A program made the translations under genes and the position numbers. A DNA stretch of 64,000 bases from Podocnemis expansa (lineage: Eukaryota; Chordata; Testudines; Podocnemididae), in contig ML682005.1 of NCBI GenBank assembly GCA_007922195.1, positions 42,761,957 through 42,825,956 of the forward strand. The letters run 5' to 3'. Below, in pieces: positions 22,966-35,699 of this stretch (position 1 is the stretch's first letter; each line of letters opens with the position of its first letter). The notes under the pieces are model-generated. The model did no database searches. It was not told the origin of the DNA and saw nothing but the letters and a program-made list of their open reading frames with translations.

Positions 22966-23365
22966 CAGTAGAACCTCAGCATCATGAACACTAGAGTTAC
23001 AAACTAACCTGTTAACCACACACCTCATTTGGAACTGGAAATATATAATCAGGAAGTAGCAAAGATCAATTTAAGAAAAGAAAAGAAAGTAAAGCACAGT
23101 GCCGTGTTAAATGTAAACTACTAAAAAAACCCCAGAAACTTGGAACAAAATTGGCAAGATAAGGAAACTTTCTGTACTTGTTTTATTTAAATTAAGATGG
23201 TTAAAAGGAGTATTCTTCTTCTGTGTAGTAAAGTTTCAAAACTCTAAGTCAATGTTCAGCTGTAAACTTTTGAAAGAACAACCATAACATTTTGCTCAGA
23301 GTTTGTAACTCTGAAATGTTCATAACTATTTTCATTCCTGACGTGTTTGTAGCTCTGAGATTTTA
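22966..23365. mobile_element. non-autonomous DNA element relic
   Basis: Left CAGTAGAACCTCAGCATCATG and, reversed, right AATAAAATCTCAGAGCTACAAAC share TAGAACCTCAG / AAAATCTCAG ends. The interior is AT-rich. Boundaries and class are uncertain. Confidence 0.45.
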
Positions 23366-23871
23366 TTACATTATAAACAAAATCCTTATTTCACAAGTAT
23401 GGGGGCGATCCCAATACTTTACCTTTTTTGTACAATGTTGTGGTTGTTAGGATGAATTGAGTCTGAAGTTCTTAATACTTAACTCATTGCAGACTTTATT
23501 ATTAGGAAATTATAGTGTTTTGAAAATTAAATTGTTGACATGCAGATATAGTTACTGAGCACTATTGTGGGTTACCAGAATATGCTCTATATGACTTCAG
23601 ATAGTCAAGAGGGCTGCTAAGATTGATCAACGGATTATAGGGGGGTGAAGTGAATGATCTAATATCTACCTCCACATACCAGTACTAATTTCTATTGCAA
23701 TGGAATTGACTGTATTATCCACTAGAACTTTATTGTCAAAGGATATAATTGAAAATAAAGAGCTCACCAGGATTCAAAAAGATTATTTATATCGATAATA
23801 ATATTCACAGATATTCAGATACCTTAGTGATGGCTATAGCGTAAGAGCCTCAACAGACAGTTATATTACGA

Positions 23872-24317
23872 CAGGGATTCTCAACCCCTTTAATGTTGTG
23901 ACATGGTTGGGATAGGTCCCAACCATGCACGACACAGGGATGACCCTGCCTGTGCAACCTGCCTCTAAGAAGGTTCCCTCCGCCACTGAGATTCCCTTCA
24001 ACACTAGCACTTTTGGTGGCCACTGAAATTCAAGTAGCCCCCACCACTGAAATAAACCTGCCTCCACAGGCAGTTTCAGAGGGGAGGGGCTTCAGGAGAA
24101 GCCCCTGCTGCCACAAAAAGTGGCTGCTGCTCTGCATTTCAGCTGTAGCTCTTAAAAAGGCAGCAGCCTGCTGCTGCAGCAGCTCTCCTCACCATTGAAA
24201 GATCCTGTGAAGGTTTCTTGTGGTAGTGAGGGGACGAGGGTGGGGGCGGTGCTTTCGGTGGCAGCCCTTGTGTTGCAATATACTTTTGTGTTGCAACACA
24301 GCAATTGAGAATCACTG
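23872..24317. mobile_element. hAT-type MITE with 8-bp TSD
   Basis: Ends CAGGGATTCTCAACCCC and, reversed, CAGTGATTCTCAATTGC, flanked by TATTACGA (23864-23871) and TATTAGGA (24318-24325), 7/8 identical. GC-richer interior, no coding capacity. Confidence 0.85.
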
Positions 24318-24474
24318 TATTAGGATATGCTGATATTATAAAGAGAAAAAATCCTCACGCTTGCATTTTTATAAGCCATCAACCACTGGGCATTAGGAAA
24401 ACATTCTCCCTATCTTTACAAGGTACTTGTCTAGCCTCCTTATTATAGTCTCAGAACACCCCAGACTCTTCAAA

Positions 24475-24660
24475 CTTTTCTATATCCCTGTGAGGCAGAG
24501 AGTGCTATCATCCCAATGTTACTAAGGCACAGAGATGTTAAATGACTTACCCTTGGTCACACAGAATGTCTTTGGCAATGCAGAGATTTAAACCTAGGCC
24601 TTTCAAATGCCAGACTACACCCCTAATCACTGGACCATACTTTCTAAAAGGTCCACCATT
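24475..24660 (-). mobile_element. MIR SINE
   Basis: Reverse-strand MIR features: CTTAGTAACATTGGGATGAT, GTGTGACCAAGGGTAAGTCA, TTTAACATCTCTGTGCC and a B-box-like CTAGGTTTAAATCTC. An old amniote-wide SINE. Confidence 0.8.
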
Positions 24661-26760
24661 TCAGAGAGAGAACAGGTAAGAATTGAAGTTGTGACTATTT
24701 GCATACAAAGCAAGAACCTTTCCACTGATTTCCACCCCGCCTTCTGGAAGTATTTCCATAGATGTCTATTATGTGGTTTCTTGCACCTTCTTGTGAGCTG
24801 GGTTTGTCTTCATAGACACTGCCTAGCAATTTGGCAGTGTATAGCCCCAGACGAGTACCAAAGGCATTCTGCCTCAGAAAGTTACACTGTCTCCTGGAAG
24901 TTCCTGGTATACAGAGAAAATTAGAAGCAATTACATTCTCTCCAATGGAGCTTGCAAGTTGTACTAGCCAGAGCATGTGGGGATGGGAGGGATTAGAGCC
25001 CTGGCTTGAAGTACTCTTCATATCCTTGTTGGCTCACTGTGATATATGAGGATAGTTAGAACAGTCCCAGCTCTGTCAGCACAGTAACTGCAGTTCTGTG
25101 TGTCCCTTACATTGGATGCTAAAGTGGGAGGAAACGCCTTACTCCATCAACACCCTGGGAACCTGATTAAGCACTGCTCCAAATCTAACCGTAAGGGCCA
25201 GATTCTCTTCTCATTACACCAGCATAATTCTCAATATACACCAATGTAATTCTCAATAATTCTACTGTTGTAAAACAGAGTGGCCCCAGTGCAGCAGTGT
25301 GGAGGAAAATAAGGCCCAGAGTGTGCTAATTCTGTGAAGGTAACAACCTTAGCTGGCCTGAGGAAGGAAGGCTTTTTATCCAGGCATAAGGCCTCAGCAG
25401 GTCTGTGCATAATATTAGGCTGGACTTACTGTTAGGAATTTTTACCTAGATTAAAGGTGAGAGGAGGAGATCCAAAGAAGAACAGGGTAACTTGCAAATT
25501 GCAAACAGATAATGACTCAATTAACTTTTAATAGTAAGCTTCTAATGGTTCTGGAAACCAGAATAACTGAGCTACTTAAACTCTGTCTGAACACCAAATA
25601 CATGGCTATTCTTTGGCTGTGCTACTACTGAATTACACAACAGCCCTTCACAACCCATCAAAATATCAAAATGGTAGACTTGCCTCCCACCAAGGGCCTC
25701 TTATAATCCACCAATATCAGTGGCAAAATTGGGAAACAACACCATAAACAAGCTATAAAGCAAAAAGAGAAATGATATTCATGCTACTAAGCTCAGTTTT
25801 GTTGAGAGATATAAAAATCAAATCAACTTCCTGTGCCTGAACAGCACTTGTCACACTGGACTCTGATTAAGAAGCCAGATGTCATTGACGGTAGTTGTAT
25901 TCCTGGGACACACAACACCACATGAGACAATAAGCAGTAGGTTCATCTTCCTATTAGCATGTAGCTTACAGACACAAAGATTTCCCAATCAAACATAGTG
26001 AGTTTAGTGTGTTTTTCTCCTAAACATAACAGATAGAAATTTTGCTCATAATGGATGCTTTACATTTTTATAGATATTGCAGGATATTTTTTATAGATCC
26101 TGAAGAAACAAGGAGACGGTTGGGTCTCAATGCCCCGATGAGGTGGAAGAACTGCAGAGATTGAGTCCCCTTTGTAATATTTTCACCTGAACCATATAAC
26201 ATGGCTCATTTAGAAGAATAAAGTCAAGGTGTTTTTCATAAACAACTTCATCCCTTCAAGATTTATTTAGAAAAAAAACCAAACTGAATCCTTTGCAAGT
26301 CTGAAACCAAAAATCTGTTTCTGCATCAAGTTTTTTTTCCTTTTCCTTTGTATGAGCATTGATTTACTGAATTGTTGACATATTTTTCACTATTATTATT
26401 TAACAATTGAGATCATAGAAGTATTTATCCTTAACTGTAACATAAAGCAGAACATCACATTTGACATCATGATTTACATGAAGTGTAAAAAATCAAAAAG
26501 TAGGTCAAAGAATGGATGTATAAAACTTGACATTGTTCTTTTATATGAGTACTACTAACTCAAGTCTGTGCCTTTTAAAAAAAAAAAAATCTTTGGGCCG
26601 AATACTGAGCAGATCTCCTTTACAGCCCAGTCTCCCCAGAAATTTCTTGTTCCAATTAAGTTCTATGATCATGGAGAAGAAACAGCCCTACAAAATGATG
26701 TAATGTTTTAGCACCATGTAATATTTTTATTTTCTTGAGTGGTTATAGCATCTAGCCCAA
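24661..26760. other. mostly unique; one degenerate repeat
   Basis: 25195-25320 (GGGCCAGATTCTCTTCTCAT, TACACCAGCATAA...) resembles a common degenerate reptile/bird repeat. The rest is unrecognised and has no credible coding frame. Confidence 0.4.
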
Positions 26761-27317
26761 CAGTTCTTAACCTGGAGGGCTGGAGCCCTTGGGGGGAGCA
26801 TCAAAGACTGCAAAGGGTAGATGAGGCTTCAATAATATTGAAGTCATTTACTCCTCTGAGGCTCTGCAACAGAGGAGCAGTCCTCTTGAGCACCATACAA
26901 GCTGAGCGCAGCTCTCTTCCACACCTCGGTGATGCCAGAGCAGCAGCCCCAAACTCTGCTCTGACTGGGGCAGAAGAGCAGCTGCCCCCAGTTCCACACT
27001 GCCCAGGTACCTGGCTGTAGAGGAGCAGCCTGGCACCAGTGGGGGCTGGAGCAGTCCTGATCAACCTACCAGAGACACCTCCATTTGCTCTCAATACATG
27101 AGGGATGGGAAGTAGTGGGGCCACACTGGATATTCAGTGGTGACTGCATGAGGGAGGCTTAGTTTCTCACGCAGGTAAAAGTAATTTATTATTATGTAAT
27201 TTAGTGTTATTATCATTGCATAGGTTTATAGGGGGGATATGTTTATGGGTGGTGGGGGGCACATTTTAACTGGTATTAACCAGTGGGACTTTTACTCAAG
27301 AAGGTTGGGAACGACTG
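26761..27317. mobile_element. hAT-type MITE
   Basis: Ends CAGTTCTTAACCTGGAGGG and, reversed, CAGTCGTTCCCAACCTTC. Internal GGGGGGAGCATCAAAG and GGGGGGCACATTTTAACTGG are typical. The flanks TAGCCCAA and CCAATTCT are not a clear duplication. Confidence 0.7.
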
Positions 27318-27644
27318 CCAATTCTTGTGTCAATAAGAAATGAATTCTGATCACAAACTTGGAAAAGAACATATTTTATCAGTGAGATGTTTGGCTTCTA
27401 ACAATATTGGGACCACCATTGCCAACCTGATTCTCATGGAGCCACAGGACAAGTGTTACACTCCCAGCTTTGGAACAGTTTCTTGGAAGAACCTCTTCAA
27501 TGTCCCATTACTCACCATTACTCCAAGATCTAGCTACCTATACATGCAGGTAACAAGAACTGATAACATTACCTGTAACATTTTTATCTGGTGATATAAT
27601 AATGCTGCATTATGAGATCTTTAACATCATGCCCATTACTGAGT

Positions 27645-27745
27645 ATCTATGCACGTCTACATTGCAATGTGAGCCCATGGTTCAAACTCAGGTGTAAGCC
27701 TAACTCCCTTTCTGTCCACACACAAATCACAATAACCATTAAAGC
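27645..27745. mobile_element. MITE fragment (GTCTACATTGCAA type)
   Basis: GCACGTCTACATTGCAATG, GGTTCAAACTCAGGTGTAAG, CTGTCCACACACAAATCACA: part of a turtle MITE family, truncated. Confidence 0.5.
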
Positions 27746-27949
27746 TGGAGGTGCTCCTGCTGAGGACTGCAGTGAATGTAGCACATAAATATCATAGAAA
27801 GTAATGTCTGGTTTATATCATTGTAATTAAGGTCCCCCATAATCATTGTCAGAACTTTTTGCAACCTCACTCTCATGTACCTTTTAGCGCTCTTTTCCCT
27901 ATTTTTTCTTTTACTATGCTCCCTACACTGTCATCTTTTATTTCCTCTC

Positions 27950-28984
27950 TGTCATGGTCCACCCCTCCCAACTCGTTGGGAGGGAGCCCCCTGCTGAGCT
28001 TATGAGGGGTTAGACCCTCAAAGTCAGTGGCCCCAGCCTTCAGATGAGGTGGGGGGTGCGCAACAAAGTCAGTAGCCCCGGCCTCCAAGAATGGTGGGGG
28101 CATGCAACAAAGTCAGTGATAACACTCTGGGTGGTTGACAAAAGAAGAGGCTCATAAACAAAAGGGGAGCGGGGGAGACACATGCCCACCCGACACCACT
28201 GCATCCCAACCCAGGGCCCTGTCAGTGACTGGTCACAGTCACTGGGTCAGCAGGGCTTCTGTCACAGCATGCTGACCCCTGTAGGAGTCAGTCTCCAGTT
28301 GAACCAGCCTTAGCTCCCCCTGGGCCACCTCCTCCCACCCGAAGCCCTGGTACCTGTCTCCGAATGGTTCCAGTGGGTACATTGCTCAGGGAATCCCCAC
28401 CAATCCCTCGCTGTCCACGGGTGGCAGGTCAGGAAGGGCCTCAGGGTCCTCAGCTGAAGGCAGCTCCTCAAAGTCACAGGGCCCTTCTGCCCCAGGTGGT
28501 CCTTCAAGGGAACAGGGGTCCTTAGTAGAAGGTAGCTCCTCTAGGTCACATGGCTTCTCTGCAGCCTGGGGGTCACCATCTCCCAGGGCCCATGCAGGTT
28601 CTCATAGTCTTCAGTTTCCCCCAGGTCCCCTGGAACAGGTGGCCCCTTGGGCAGTGGGGCTGGCGAGGATAATTACCCCAGTCCAGGGGGTTTCTTCCCA
28701 GTCTTTAGGCCCTGGTAAACTAGGTGGGCCCTCTGGCTCCCTGGCCAGGCAGACAGGAGTCCCTCTGACCCACAGTATCACCTGGCTAACAGAGCATCCT
28801 TGTTCCAGAGCAGCTCAGCCCCAACTGAGTTGCATGACTAGCTTTTTATACTTCTCCTTCCTGTCCTAGCCACACCCCTCTGCTTCTGGGTCTTCAGGGT
28901 TGTAGTACCTGCTTTTGGCCAAAATGGGCATTCAGGCCCTTCCTCAGGCCCAGGTTCTGAGGAAGGGCAAAGTCCCTTGCTACA
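27950..28984 (-). mobile_element. solo LTR, 1035 bp
   Basis: Starts TGTCATGGTCC and ends CCCTTGCTACA (TG...CA), between identical 5-bp duplications CTCTC (27945-27949, 28985-28989). On the minus strand TATAAAAAGC lies at 28841-28850, a plausible core promoter, so the LTR is probably in minus orientation. GC-richer than its surroundings. No internal retroelement sequence adjoins it, so it is a solo LTR. Family not identified. Confidence 0.85.
28841..28850 (-). promoter_or_regulatory. TATA-like box of the LTR
   Basis: Reverse strand TATAAAAAGC, about 135 bp inside the right (5' on the minus strand) end of the LTR. Inferred from sequence only. Confidence 0.4.
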
Positions 28985-29112
28985 CTCTCTTTTTGGTCCA
29001 CTTGGTTATTTGCCATGAAGCTAAGAGTAGGCAATGTGATATATGTCCTTCTCTGTGCCTGATTAGAGAGGATGTTAGAACCCTCACCTATGAACTCAGA
29101 TTAAAGCTAGAA

Positions 29113-29472
29113 GGTTATGTCTAGAGTGGAGCCTTAGGTCAACTTAATCTTCCTTAAGTCAACCTAAGGAAAGTTCCATCCACATTGGGAATTATTAAGT
29201 TGACTTAAGCACTTCTTAAGTCGACTTAATAACTCCATCTCTTAAGGTTGACTTAAGGCTCAAGTTGACCTTATTGAGTTGACTTAAGTCAGTGTAGATG
29301 GGGCATAGCCCTTAAGTCAACTTAATAAGGTTGACTTAAGCATTAAGTCAACCTGGCACCTGCCAGTGTGGATGTGGGCAGTCTACAGGAGTTTGGAATG
29401 AGGATGCTCTAAGTTGATTTAACAAAGTTGACTTTAAGTTCACTTAACAGAGCCTCCATTGTAGGCATACCC
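29113..29472. mobile_element. palindromic MITE, TTAAGTCGACTTAA type
   Basis: Ends GGTTATGTCTAGAGTGG and, reversed, GGGTATGCCTACAATGG, flanked by GAA on both sides (29110-29112, 29473-29475). The interior is built from TTAAGTYRACTTAA units; the intact palindrome TTAAGTCGACTTAA is at 29216-29229. Shares CAGTGTAGATGGG and CCTGCCAGTGTGGATGYRGGCAG with the copy at 59040-59391. Confidence 0.88.
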
Positions 29473-29479
29473 GAAGAGA

Positions 29480-29905
29480 CCATTGTGAACATTTAGTCTG
29501 ATCTCCTGAAACTTGCAGGCCACAGAACCATGTCTGCTCACTCCTGTACTAGTCCCATAACCACTACCTGCATTACTGAGGTTCTCAAATCACTTCAAGT
29601 TACAAAGAATCCACTATTTACTCTCACTTAAACCTGCAAGTGACCTAGGTCCAATGCTTCAGAGGGAGACAAAAACCCCAAACCAAACCAAAAAACAAAA
29701 CAAAACAAAAACACAACTCCCCTTCCCCAGCATCTCTGCCAAGCTGACCCAGAAGAAAATTCCTTCTCAACCCACCAGCCAGACACTCAGGAAAGAATTC
29801 CCTCTAATAACTCAGAGTCCTCACCATCTAGTGTTCCATCCATCTCTGGCCTTTGGGGATGTTTGCTACTAGCAATCACAGATGGGCCATACCAAGCTTT
29901 CAAAG
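29480..29905 (-). mobile_element. CR1 LINE fragment, reverse orientation
   Basis: Contains CCATCTAGTGTTCCATCCAT, GGGGATGTTTGCTACTAGCA, CAGCCAGACACTCAGGAAAG and CAGCATCTCTGCCAAGCTGA, the reverse complement of the CR1 3' region also seen at 41480-41740. An (AAAAC)n tract lies at 29688-29711. Confidence 0.75.
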
Positions 29906-31535
29906 ATAATGTAATGGTCTGCGTAAAGGAAAAGGATGGCAATCATTGATCTAGTCACTTCACTTTAAAGATGAAGTTTCAAAAAAGGTACTGTTTCAGT
30001 TTTTTTGTGGGAAAGCATCAAAAAGCAAAACTGTTTCAACACATCTCAGCTTGATACAAAAAGACTTTCAAATAGATGCAGTAAAGCTATCTATTATATC
30101 TAGGAAGCTATCAAGAATATTTTCCATCGGTACATTTTTGAAACATTTTCAAAGCTTGTTTTCTTCCATTCTGAATAGGCGTTAAGCAATCATAGGTGCC
30201 AGAATCACACCATTTCTTTATCTTTTATCCTTTTGGCCAGAATCCTATTAAATTATGATGTTAAGGCTTGGGGAAATTGCACATGGTGGTTATGAAGAAA
30301 AAAAACTTGAATTTTAGAAATGCTGCTGAATTGTTTAATAGCTACCTTATGTTTATTAAAATGTTCAAAATGATTCACTTTCTTCCTGTGCGTGGGACAA
30401 TCTTTACAGCTGGAAATATCAGTCTGTTGCTATTATGTTGTCATGTTAAAAAAATGTTTTCCATTTTAACTACTTTTTGGCTTTTTTTCCTCCCAGTTAT
30501 AGTTTTCGTTAGTTGATTTTGGCTTCTTTACCTCATGCTTGGGTGTGAATTTTTTTTAAATGTTTGTATTCACTGAATAATAACTTTGGGAGTCTCAGAC
30601 CCAGGAATAATGGAGACCTGTCTTTTAGGATTGCCTAGATGAGTCCACACTCCTAGAATAAGAATGTTACCTTGAATTTGTAGAATGTGGTATATGTTGG
30701 GGCTTAATCCTCCTCACAGGAGGTTATAAGGATAGGAAAGGTATGTGATCCCAAGCACCATAAAGTTCTTTTGACCATCCAATATGTAGTGAGCTTGGAA
30801 TTCACTCTGTCTTTGACACTTCCCTGGTAGCTTCTCTTCTTGTCAACCTATGGGGGCTGTTTCTTTTTAGAGTTCACTGATCATATAGTTATCTAAAACT
30901 GTAACAGATTTTTTTTTATGTCTGTATTCCTGTAGAGATTGGCAGAGGCAAAAGCCTACAAGTTTGATTTCACCTCTTTCATCTAATGATAGTTTCATTA
31001 GGCCATATATTTTCTCCCTCCACCCAAATGGAGTTAAATTTAAGATTTCTGTTGGTGTGGAATCCTTTGCAGGCACAGTTGAGTGAGTCTGCTTTTCAAC
31101 ATCCAGCATCACCAGTGCTGAGGGGCTTCACAACTCCAAAGAATTACTTATTAAATTGGCTAAGTTGACCAGCAGTATCCTGCTTTCCTCCGGGCAGATT
31201 GATGCTGATGCCAAAAATCCAGCAATATCCATATTGATCCTCTAAATACCCAGTAGGTGCCAGTGCCCATTGCCCAAGGGCAGTATGTCAGATGAGTCTA
31301 GGCCAAAGTTGATGCCACTTCAGACTGCACCAGAATAACAGGAGATGATATAGATGCAAGGTACCCGATACCAACATGCTTTTGGTAAGGAAACCAAGAA
31401 TGAAGGATATGTATGTCAGAGCATCTGAAATCTTGGCCAGATCTGGTTCTGAAGGAATTGATTGACCAGACACTTTATAATCTGTGTGCTGTCTCCCTCC
31501 AGCACCTTTTGGAGCTATGGGTGGTGAATGTGGAA
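29906..31535. other. unique sequence, nothing recognised
   Basis: No repeat, RNA or coding signal recognised. Frames are all under 85 codons. Confidence 0.45.
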
Positions 31536-31865
31536 GTCTATGTCTACATTGGAGGCTTAAGTTGACTTAAGCAGCAGTATGGCCACATTTGGAGTTCATT
31601 AAGTTGACTTAAGCACTTGCTTAAGTTGAATAACTCTTTAAGGATTAAGTCAACTTTATTAAGTCCACTTAAGAAAATGTGGCCATTAAAGTCGATTTAG
31701 GGCAGGAGAGCCATTTAAGTTGATTTTATTAAGTCAACTTTAAATGGGTCCCCTGGCTTAAGTCAACTTTATAAAGTCAACTTAAATAAATGGGGACTTT
31801 CTAAGTCAACTTTAAGTTGACCTAATTAAGCCAATTTAACTGAGTCCTCTAGTGTAGACATAGCC
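31536..31865. mobile_element. palindromic MITE, TTAAGTCGACTTAA type
   Basis: Ends GTCTATGTCTACATTGG and, reversed, GGCTATGTCTACACTAG, with GAA on the left and AAA on the right. The interior iterates CTTAAGTTGACTTAAGC, ATTAAGTCAACTTTA and TTAAGTTGATTTTATTAAG units. Diverged from the 29113 and 59040 copies. Confidence 0.82.
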
Positions 31866-32431
31866 AAAAATACCTTGGTGGCCAGGTCTGGGAGGCTCTG
31901 GGAACAGCTGCTGCTGACTGTCCCTTTAATCCTGTGGGGAATTAAGCACCAGTCATGCCATTATTGGCAACAATAGCAGGGTTTTTGTCACTTCCCTCCA
32001 AGCTTTGACACTGTAACTTCTCCTGCAAAACATTAGATATCAAGTCTCTGGGACCCCAGTCATTGTTCACTACAGTTAAGAAAAAAGCCCACACTTCATG
32101 CTGGGGTATTATTAGTATGCAAATTCACTCTGGCTGTAAGGGTCACCCTAAACATGCTTTGATCAGCATGTACTCTGGCATATAACTCTTCTAGGACTAT
32201 GCAGTACTTGTTGATTCCCACCCTGTGGTGGTGAGCTTGGCTTCTCCCCAGCTAGTGTCACAGTCTAAAGGCTGTGTATTATGGGAGGCTGAGACTGATG
32301 TGGCTGATACGTCAGAACACTTTGTTCTCTTCACTGTCTGTGTGTCTATGGACTCATCAATTTCACATATTTCTGATGGTATGAAAGTCTACCAGGAATT
32401 GTTGGGACATCTTGCTGGTTCTGTACATTTA

Positions 32432-32845
32432 GGGTATGTCCACACGTCTCTTTTATTTTGAAATAACACTGGTTATTTCGAAATAAAAAAGATTAGGTCC
32501 ACACAATGTTCTCTTATTTCGAAATGACAGGCTCTGTCATTTTGAAATAAGAACCGTCATTTCAAAACAGCTTAAACCCCATTCATTTTGAAACGGCTGT
32601 TATTTCAAAATGGTTATTTTGAAATAAGGCCATTTGGACATGTTATTTCGAAACAACACCATTGTTTCAAAACAACTGTTTTGAAACAACATGTCCAAAT
32701 GGCCTTAGTTCGAAATAATAATTTCGAAATAACAGCTGTTTCGATAGCAGGCTTTCCCTTAATTCGAATTAACATTTTCTTAATTCGAATTAACTCATTT
32801 CATAATAACTTATTATGAAATAATGATGTATGTGTGGACATAGCC
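32432..32845 (+). mobile_element. palindromic MITE, TTATTTCGAAATAA type, TTA flanks
   Basis: Ends GGGTATGTCCACACGTC and, reversed, GGCTATGTCCACACATAC, with TTA on both sides (32429-32431, 32846-32848). The intact palindrome TTATTTCGAAATAA is at 32473-32486, and TTAATTCGAATTAA occurs twice (32759-32772, 32780-32793). A perfect 19-bp hairpin pairs 32626-32644 with 32688-32706. No coding capacity. Best-preserved plus-oriented copy in the window. Confidence 0.9.
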
Positions 32846-32848
32846 TTA

Positions 32849-34611
32849 GAGCTCAGTGTGATCCCAAAAAAAGCCATGGACTCTTCACTGTTTGGCAGCC
32901 TAAGATGACAGGATATATGGCATCATCATAAATGACACATGCAAGGCTGCTGTTTTGAGTTCTATACATTTTTAAACACAGCATTGAGCTCTCAGTTTAG
33001 CTTTCAGACCTGGTACCCAATTTTGGAGGGCAGTCTTGTAGTAACTTGTAACTGGTACCACTCACAAGCCCAACTCATGGGTGATCAGGATGGTTTGTTA
33101 ATATGTCAAGCACAGGAAATTCTCAAAGGGAAATAGAAACAGCAGTTCTTTAAGATGTTTGGCTATAAGGATCCAAACTCCACACCCACTTTCCATGCTT
33201 CTTGAGTCTTGGGTTAAAGGATTATCAAATTAGTTGCAGGTACTTAATGTCTGTGGTGGCCATTCCCCTTCTCATATCCTCAAAACCCTATGTAAGGGGA
33301 GGTGTGACAAAGGACAGTGCTTTATGAAAGACTAAGCACATGCATCAGAAGCATATGTGTCTCCAAGAGTGTGGATCCATATCAGTAATCTTCAAAAACC
33401 TAAGTCACTGTGGTTTTTCTCTTCTTGATTCACTAATCACCAACCATAAAGAGCTCCTCAGACTTAGGGAATAGATATATAATGTGGAGGACTTATTCTG
33501 TGTATTGAAAACAGACCTATTTAATACATTGAGCCTGCAGGATTCTTGTCTGTGGTCCTGTTACTTATTTGGAAATTTATGCTTCAATCATATATTCCCT
33601 GCTAGATCAGTGGTGCACTCTGCATAAAAATGCATCTTGTTGGGTAATGCCTTTACTTTTAGTATGTTGAATATCAAATACCACCAATCAGTTCCAAATC
33701 AAGGATTCCCATATTTAGCCTGTTGAGCTAGGCTGAGCACTAGTGTAATTTGTGGCTGTGAGAATAAGATCTCCTGTCAAGCAGAGTACTCCTAGGTAAA
33801 TCCATGAAATATGAGTCTCAGTGATAGAAGCAGTGGTTTGGGGAGGGAACGTGCCCAAAATGGCACCCCTGTCTACATTTTTAGCCAGCAGATTTGTACA
33901 GCACTTAGAGCAGTGGAGTTCTGACCCATGACCCTGGCACCCAGTAGCAGATTAGTAGGAAACTGAAGTGGAGATGCACCAGAGACACAAAATACAGATC
34001 CAGATATAAACAGACAGAAAATGTGGGACTATTTAAATCTGGAACTCTAGTTCATCCAGTTAGAAAAGGGGTCAGATAAGTAATATAAAAATAATAAATA
34101 AAATATTGAATGAAGTAACTTCTGACATCCTGAGATGGTCTGTGATCACGTTGGGGAAAAGGGAGAATTTCAGTTGCTTCTGACCATGCTTCACTTGTTT
34201 TGTTGACAGAGGCCATAAATGTCTAGGATTGACAGTCTAACATTTCTCTTTTAATCATTACATTTCCTAAACACTTAAGGGAAAAAATGCCTGTAGCAAT
34301 TAGAGTGAAAACATGGGCTTTATTGATATGTGGGTAGTGAAACTCTCACTAAACAGGAAAACATCCACTTCATCTTCAAGTACATGACAATGTGCCCACT
34401 GACACACATGACCATACCAGTGCCTGACAATGCTGATTTGCCAAAGCTGAAATCTACAAATCACTGCTCTGGAGATTACAGCATCACCCAACAAATAAGA
34501 AGGTCTACACAGATATCCTCCCACACATCTATAGTATTGCTGATTCTACCCTTATGGTTCATGGCATTTTCTAGTCATACGTGTGTGTGTGTGTATGCTT
34601 ACAAACTGTGA
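32849..34611. other. unique sequence, nothing recognised
   Basis: No repeat or gene recognised. A short GT tract lies at 34579-34594. Confidence 0.45.
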
Positions 34612-35545
34612 GTGCCTGTCAAACTTACTCTGAAAAATGTCCAGTAATGGAGATTCCACGGCCTTGCTAGACAATTTATTCCACTGCTTAACTACTCTGA
34701 CAGTTAGGAAATATTTCTCATGTCCAATTTAAACCACCCTTGCTGGAATTTAAACCTATTGCCTCTAGTCCTATTCTCAGAGGTTAAAGAAAACAATTTA
34801 TCTCCCTCCTCTTTGTAACAACCTTTTATGTACTTAAAAACTCTTATCCTACACCCCATTTCCCCCAGTTTCTCTTCTCCAGATTAAGCAAGCCCACTTT
34901 CTCCAATCTTCCCTATTGGTCATGTTTTCTGGCTCTTTACTCATTTGTTGCTCTTCTCTGGACTTTCTTCAACATGTCTATATCTTTCCTGAAATGTGGC
35001 ACTCAGAATGGACATCAGCTTAAGTATTGTGTCCAAAGCAGCATGAAGTAGAGCAGAACTACTTCTTGTGTCTTGCTTGCAATACTCAAGCTAATGTATG
35101 CCTTTTTTTTCTCCAGTAGTGTCATGATGTGACTAGTGTTTAGCTTGTGACCTACTATGATCACCAGCTCCTTTTTGGAAGTATTCGTTCCTAGGCAGTC
35201 ATGTCCAATTTTCTATGTGTGCAATTGATTATTCTTTCCTAAGTGGAGTACTTTGCGTTTGTCCTTATTGAATTTCATCTTTATTTCAGACCAGTTCACC
35301 AGTTTGTTCAGAACATTTTGAATTTTAATCTTATCCTCCAATGCACTTGCAACCCCTTCCAGCATGGCATCATGTACAAACTTTATAAGTTTACTCTCTA
35401 TGCCATCTAAATTACATGAAGATATTGAGCAGAACCGGACCCTATAGGACCCCATTTGATATAACCTTCTAGCTTGACTGTAAACGACTGATAACCACTC
35501 TTAGAGTGGTTTTCCAACCAGTTATGCACCCACCTCAAGATATGT
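34612..35545 (-). mobile_element. CR1 LINE fragment (ORF2, reverse)
   Basis: On the minus strand this is part of CR1 ORF2. On the plus strand it shows AAACCTATTGCCTCTAGTCC, TTGTTGCTCTTCTCTGGAC, CTGAAATGTGGCACTCAGAA, TAAGTGGAGTACTTTGCG and GAAGATATTGAGCAGAACCG. Reverse-strand translation contains decayed reverse-transcriptase-like segments broken by stops. Dead copy. Confidence 0.85.
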
Positions 35546-35699
35546 TGAGCTTTACTCCAGTGTAACTGCAGAATATGGTACATCAACTCTAGTAGGAACC
35601 AAACTCTGAACACTAAAGTTAGGGAAATATATTCTGAATGTGAATCATATTGAATGAATTACAATACAGTTCAGTATAAAAAAGGGCAAGGGGTTAAAT

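Noticed and set aside
29113..29472. Regularly spaced palindromes resembling operators or a CRISPR-like array
   Set aside because: Irregular spacing, no unique spacers, terminal inverted repeats and flanking duplications: a MITE in a vertebrate genome.
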